From Pseudomonas helleri (GTDB lineage Bacteria > Pseudomonadota > Gammaproteobacteria > Pseudomonadales > Pseudomonadaceae): a stretch of DNA of 44,119 nt. Each line of letters starts with the position of its first letter. Positions within the stretch are counted from its first letter, which is position 1. The notes beneath the pieces are model-generated. The model was given only the letters and a program-made list of their open reading frames with translations. It was not told the origin of the DNA and did not search any database. Shown piece after piece: positions 41,326-44,119 of the stretch. Position numbers and translations under genes: made by a program. Location of the stretch: contig NZ_WIWC01000043.1 of assembly GCF_009600315.1 (NCBI RefSeq), positions 1-44,119 of the forward strand, written 5' to 3'.

Positions 41326-41424
41326 ACCGGAACAGTTTAGAAGTGTACGGGCACAGTTGTCACTCATCTAAGCCGTACAGCCCATGATGAGGCGTAACTG
41401 TATGGGTACAGAGCCTGTACCCAT
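41326..41424. promoter_or_regulatory. Repeat-rich operator region of the MocR gene
   Basis: Direct copies of AC(C/G)GG(A/C)ACAGTT start at 41326 and 41347, exactly 21 bp apart. CTGTA-TGGG-TACAG lies at 41398-41411 and overlaps a 10-bp perfect inverted repeat ATGGGTACAG/CTGTACCCAT (41402-41424). On either strand these read as AACTGT followed by a GTAC-like half. Such phased repeats are typical MocR sites; binding is inferred. Confidence 0.6.
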
Positions 41425-41455
41425 TGCGCTAAGCCTAGACGCTTGCGAACCGCAA

Positions 41456-42271
41456 TTAACGCGCGGCGCCTAGTTGACCTTTATCGTCAGAAAATACGAT
41501 TTCGACCCTGCGATTCTGCGCTCGTCCACGCTCTGTGGCGTTTACATCCACTGGGTATTCGTCACCATAACCCTCGACCTGGATGCGCTTTTCGTCGATC
41601 CCCAGATCAACCAGCATGTCGGCCACTGCCTGTGCACGCGCAAGTGACAGCTTAATATTGTCGTCCTTGCCGCCCGTACTGTCGGTATAACCTTCAATGC
41701 GCACCACGCGCTTGGGGTTCAATTGCAGGAACTGCACCAGCTTGAGCACCGTACGGTTTGCCGAGTTCTTGAGTTCCGCTGCGCCGGTATCGAATAACAC
41801 ATCGCCCAAGGTCATCACCAACCCACGATCCGTCTGCGTCGTAGCCAGACTGATGATTTGCTCTTCGAGCCATTGCCCCTGTTGCTGAACACTCAGCAAT
41901 TTGGCTTCTCGCAAGGCCAGTTGCAGGCGCTGACGCTCAAGTTCAAGCTTGGCCGCCCGCTCCTGATTGAGCACTTGCTGAGTGTGCTCTCGGGCAATAT
42001 CACTGTAACGCTGGCTCAGATACGCGTAATGCGCCACATCGTTGCCACTGCCCCAAAAAGAAGAAAGCCGGTCAGCGCGGGCAAGGGATTCCCCGGCGCG
42101 AATCACATCCTTGGGAGCAATGCGCAGCACATTGCTGTCTTCCTTGACCGCTTGAAATTCGCTGCTGGCTTGCTGCAACGCCTGCTCACTGTCGGGGTGC
42201 GAGGCACAACCTGCCAGGCCGATGCAAGCCACTACCAAGGCACCGCTTAAACCTCCAGACACCAGGTTCAT
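41456..42271 (-). CDS. OmpA-family lipoprotein with DUF4398-like N-terminus
   Basis: The 271-residue protein has a lipoprotein signal with lipobox LAGC (Cys22). An N-terminal helical DUF4398-like region (about 28-130) leads to a C-terminal OmpA domain (about 150-265) with LFDTGAAEL, IEGYTDSTG and LSLARAQAVADML, where the conserved Asp and Arg bind peptidoglycan. It should anchor the outer membrane to the wall. Its start overlaps the stop of the DUF4398 lipoprotein by four bases, so it is translationally coupled to it. Confidence 0.9.
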   Translation of the reverse strand: MNLVSGGLSGALVVACIGLAGCASHPDSEQALQQASSEFQAVKEDSNVLRIAPKDVIRAGESLARADRLSSFWGSGNDVAHYAYLSQRYSDIAREHTQQVLNQERAAKLELERQRLQLALREAKLLSVQQQGQWLEEQIISLATTQTDRGLVMTLGDVLFDTGAAELKNSANRTVLKLVQFLQLNPKRVVRIEGYTDSTGGKDDNIKLSLARAQAVADMLVDLGIDEKRIQVEGYGDEYPVDVNATERGRAQNRRVEIVFSDDKGQLGAAR

Positions 42272-42624
42272 TGCACCTCCGCCAGTTGCTTGCGCAAGCG
42301 GGTAATTCGGGTATTGAGCACGTTCAATTGTTCCTGGCTTTTTTCGGTCAGTACGCGAGCTTCTGCCAAGCGTGCATCCAGCTCGGACTGTTCAGCCTGC
42401 GTACGAGCGTCTTTGTAAGAGGCTTCAGCCATATCGGCCTGAGCCTGAGCCAACTTGTCTTCGGCTTGCTTGAGTTCAGCCACCGTGTCAGCACTGGCGC
42501 CTACCGCCCGGGCTTGCTCAAGGGCCTGTTCGGTCAAACGCAATTGTTCATTCGGCGCTGGATCAGCGGCGCAACCCGCCAGAGCCACAACAGCCAAGGC
42601 AGCGAAAAGAGGTCGAATTGTCAC
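42268..42624 (-). CDS. DUF4398 lipoprotein
   Basis: The 118-residue lipoprotein has lipobox LAGC (Cys18) and a long coiled-coil region (about 25-118; LRLTEQALEQARAVGA, LKQAEDKLAQAQADMAEA). This is the DUF4398 family, found next to OmpA-type lipoproteins in Pseudomonas. GTG start at 42624 overlaps the stop of the solute-binding gene (TAGTG), and its own stop overlaps the OmpA gene start. A structural or sensory envelope role is an inference. Confidence 0.85.
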   Translation of the reverse strand: MTIRPLFAALAVVALAGCAADPAPNEQLRLTEQALEQARAVGASADTVAELKQAEDKLAQAQADMAEASYKDARTQAEQSELDARLAEARVLTEKSQEQLNVLNTRITRLRKQLAEVQ

Positions 42625-43451
42625 TAAGGATTCCTACTGTTTTGGGACGCCAGCGGTTGCTGTAACTGCGACTTCCAGCGCTCCAGATTGCGTTGCAAAG
42701 CCGCCTCGGTCACGCCGGAGGCGGGCAATTCTGTCATCTTTTTGGCGAGCTGTCCGCGTAGCCACGGCTCGTTGCAGGCGGAGTCATGGGAGATCGCCAA
42801 AAACAGGCCCGGCTGATCAATCGGTTGCGGGTGCGCCACAAGATCTTCCGATAAACCAAGGGCTTGCAAGGTGGCGATACCCGCATAACGGCCCGCCAGT
42901 ACATATTCGACTTGGCCAAGCAGCAATTTCTGAACCGCCTGTGGCAAACCTGGCTGGCGCTCCAGGGTGAGTTGGTGCTGGGCAAAATCGTCGAAGGCTT
43001 CCGTCATGCGCGCTTTTTCAGACAGCGCCCCCAAATGCCCGTGCAAATCGGCTGGAGTTTCATAGGTTAAAGACGAGTCCTTACGGGTCCAGACCAGATA
43101 ATCATTTCGCACCAGCGGCGGATGGATATAGTCCAGTGTCGAAAGCCCTGCCACTGTCAATGGAGCATCCAGCAGCACGTCCATTCGTCCGGTTTGAACC
43201 TCGGCTAGCGCCTGTGAACGCTTGCCGCCGTAGAGAATGTCAACCTTGATGCCCAGCTCCTGAGCGACCTGTTGCAAGAGATCGGCGCTGGCACCGATCA
43301 AGTGCGCAGGATCAGCGGGATCTCGCCACAAATAAGGCGGTGCATCCGGGCTGCCCGTGACAACCAAGCGTTCGCACTTGCCCGCAGCGTGGGACAGGAG
43401 TGGCATAAATACCAAACCCAACAGCAGCCTGCTTATCTGACGCACATCCAT
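42624..43451 (-). CDS. Periplasmic SBP_bac_3-family solute-binding protein
   Basis: The 275-residue protein has a signal peptide (about 1-22, ending SHA). A Venus-flytrap fold of the amino-acid-binding type follows (about 27-260), shown by LVVTGSPDAPPYLWRD, GASADLLQQVAQELG and MDVLLDAPLTVAGLS. No permease or ATPase gene is adjacent, so it may act as a sensor or an orphan binding protein. The stop overlaps the downstream GTG by one base (TAGTG), coupling it to the two lipoproteins. Confidence 0.88.
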   Translation of the reverse strand: MDVRQISRLLLGLVFMPLLSHAAGKCERLVVTGSPDAPPYLWRDPADPAHLIGASADLLQQVAQELGIKVDILYGGKRSQALAEVQTGRMDVLLDAPLTVAGLSTLDYIHPPLVRNDYLVWTRKDSSLTYETPADLHGHLGALSEKARMTEAFDDFAQHQLTLERQPGLPQAVQKLLLGQVEYVLAGRYAGIATLQALGLSEDLVAHPQPIDQPGLFLAISHDSACNEPWLRGQLAKKMTELPASGVTEAALQRNLERWKSQLQQPLASQNSRNP

Positions 43452-43490
43452 AGCCCTGCACTCCGCACACTCAATTCATAGGCGTAAAAA

Positions 43491-43566
43491 AGCCCGGTGG
43501 CTCACGCCGCAGGAAATACGCACACACAGAGTGTTGCGCTTTTCCCACGGCCCAAACGACCGGGCT
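43491..43566 (-). terminator. Terminator downstream of etfA
   Basis: On the minus strand AGCCCGGT and ACCGGGCT pair over 8 bp with a long loop of 60 nt and run into TTTTTTAC. It lies 22 bp past the etfA stop. The long loop lowers confidence, but the T-run fits. Confidence 0.65.
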
Positions 43567-43588
43567 CTTTATAAGTGAAGCAACTGGA

Positions 43589-44119
43589 TTAGACCAGCTT
43601 CTCCAGCTCAGGTACTGCTTCGAACAAGTCCGCTACCAGACCGTAATCGGCCACTTGGAAGATCGGTGCTTCTTCGTCCTTGTTGATCGCAACGATCACT
43701 TTGGAGTCTTTCATACCGGCCAAATGCTGAATCGCGCCGGAGATACCGACCGCGATGTACAGCTGTGGTGCAACGATTTTGCCGGTCTGACCGACCTGCA
43801 TGTCGTTGGGTACAAAGCCTGCATCCACAGCCGCACGCGAAGCGCCAACCGCAGCGCCCAGCTTGTCAGCCAGTGCGTACAGATGTTTGAAGTTGTCACC
43901 GTTCTGCATGCCACGACCGCCGGAAACGACGATTTTGGCGGCGGTCAGTTCAGGGCGGTCCGACTTGGCCAGTTCTTCGCCAACAAACGACGAAGTCCCT
44001 GCATCGTGAACAGCGCTCACCGCTTCAACTGCGGCCGAGCCGCCTTCTGCTGCAACCGGGTCGAAACCGGTAGCACGCACGGTGATCACTTTGACCGGTG
44101 CAGTGGACTGCACGGTCGC
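43589..44119 (-). CDS. etfA: Electron transfer flavoprotein alpha subunit, 3' part
   Basis: The visible 176 codons are the C-terminal part of EtfA, cut by the right edge of the window. The FAD-binding signature is intact: VSGGRGM, then VGQTGKIVAPQLYIAVGISG and GAIQHLAGMKDSKVIVAINKD. EtfA with EtfB carries electrons from acyl-CoA dehydrogenases to ETF-ubiquinone oxidoreductase. etfB should lie just beyond the edge. A Met codon at 44113 is internal, not the start. Confidence 0.95.
   Translation of the reverse strand, partial: ATVQSTAPVKVITVRATGFDPVAAEGGSAAVEAVSAVHDAGTSSFVGEELAKSDRPELTAAKIVVSGGRGMQNGDNFKHLYALADKLGAAVGASRAAVDAGFVPNDMQVGQTGKIVAPQLYIAVGISGAIQHLAGMKDSKVIVAINKDEEAPIFQVADYGLVADLFEAVPELEKLV

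Noticed and set aside
1..44119. CRISPR array, complete insertion sequence or prophage
   Set aside because: I saw no regularly spaced repeats, transposase, integrase or phage structural gene anywhere in the window.

Overview
The window is a chromosomal stretch of a Pseudomonas, most likely from the fluorescens/fragi side of the genus. The genes sagS-like, gpx, msrB, alaA, htpX, tpm, deaD, class II DAHP synthase, efp and earP occur in nearly the order remembered for the PA2824-PA2852 region of P. aeruginosa. EF-P carries Arg32 next to its rhamnosyltransferase EarP, which is a gammaproteobacterial/Pseudomonas trait. Coding density is high, and most genes have ordinary Shine-Dalgarno sites and GC-rich codons. 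The family assignments come from reading the translated sequence; no database search was run.

Layout. Positions 1-1150 form a short accessory patch. It holds a two-TM coiled-coil protein resembling abortive-infection or retron-type membrane effectors, next to the 3' half of a dGTPase gene that has lost its HD metal-binding half. Positions 1850-9520 form a signalling block: a BvgA-like regulator translationally coupled to a BvgS-like hybrid kinase (two Venus-flytrap domains, PAS, HisKA, HATPase, REC, HPt), then an HD-GYP c-di-GMP phosphodiesterase candidate. From 9528 to 14347 lie free-Met-(R)-sulfoxide reductase, a DUF815 AAA+ ATPase, a SagS-like hybrid kinase, glutathione peroxidase and MsrB, so oxidative-damage repair surrounds a biofilm-type sensor. 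From 14570 to 26806 are housekeeping genes: alaA, htpX, tpm, a DODA-like dioxygenase, a DEAD-box helicase with a long leader, a spermidine-synthase-like protein, DAHP synthase, DUF1127, a LysR regulator, TauE/SafE, efp and earP.

From 26934 to 33171 are small conserved proteins (GreA/B-like, DUF883, MFS, iron-permease-like, DUF4142, cupin), a ParD/ParE-type toxin-antitoxin pair with two GTATAC palindromes in its promoter, and tRNA-Ser(GGA). From 33478 to 39739 are a crotonase, a PlsC acyltransferase, CorA, a class I amidotransferase, a 31-residue membrane peptide, RraB-like, START-domain, YkgJ and a Lys/Ala-rich secreted protein. From 39842 to the end are a MocR regulator with a repeat-rich promoter, a coupled cluster of solute-binding protein, DUF4398 lipoprotein and OmpA-like lipoprotein, and the 3' part of etfA, cut by the window edge.

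The most interesting places are the accessory boundary at 1-1150, the BvgAS-like plus HD-GYP signalling unit with its inverted-repeat-rich promoter, and several unexplained inverted-repeat arrays (MocR promoter, ykgJ promoter, a 20-bp perfect palindrome upstream of the crotonase). I saw no CRISPR array, complete insertion sequence or prophage. I cannot claim a complete new defence system from this window alone.
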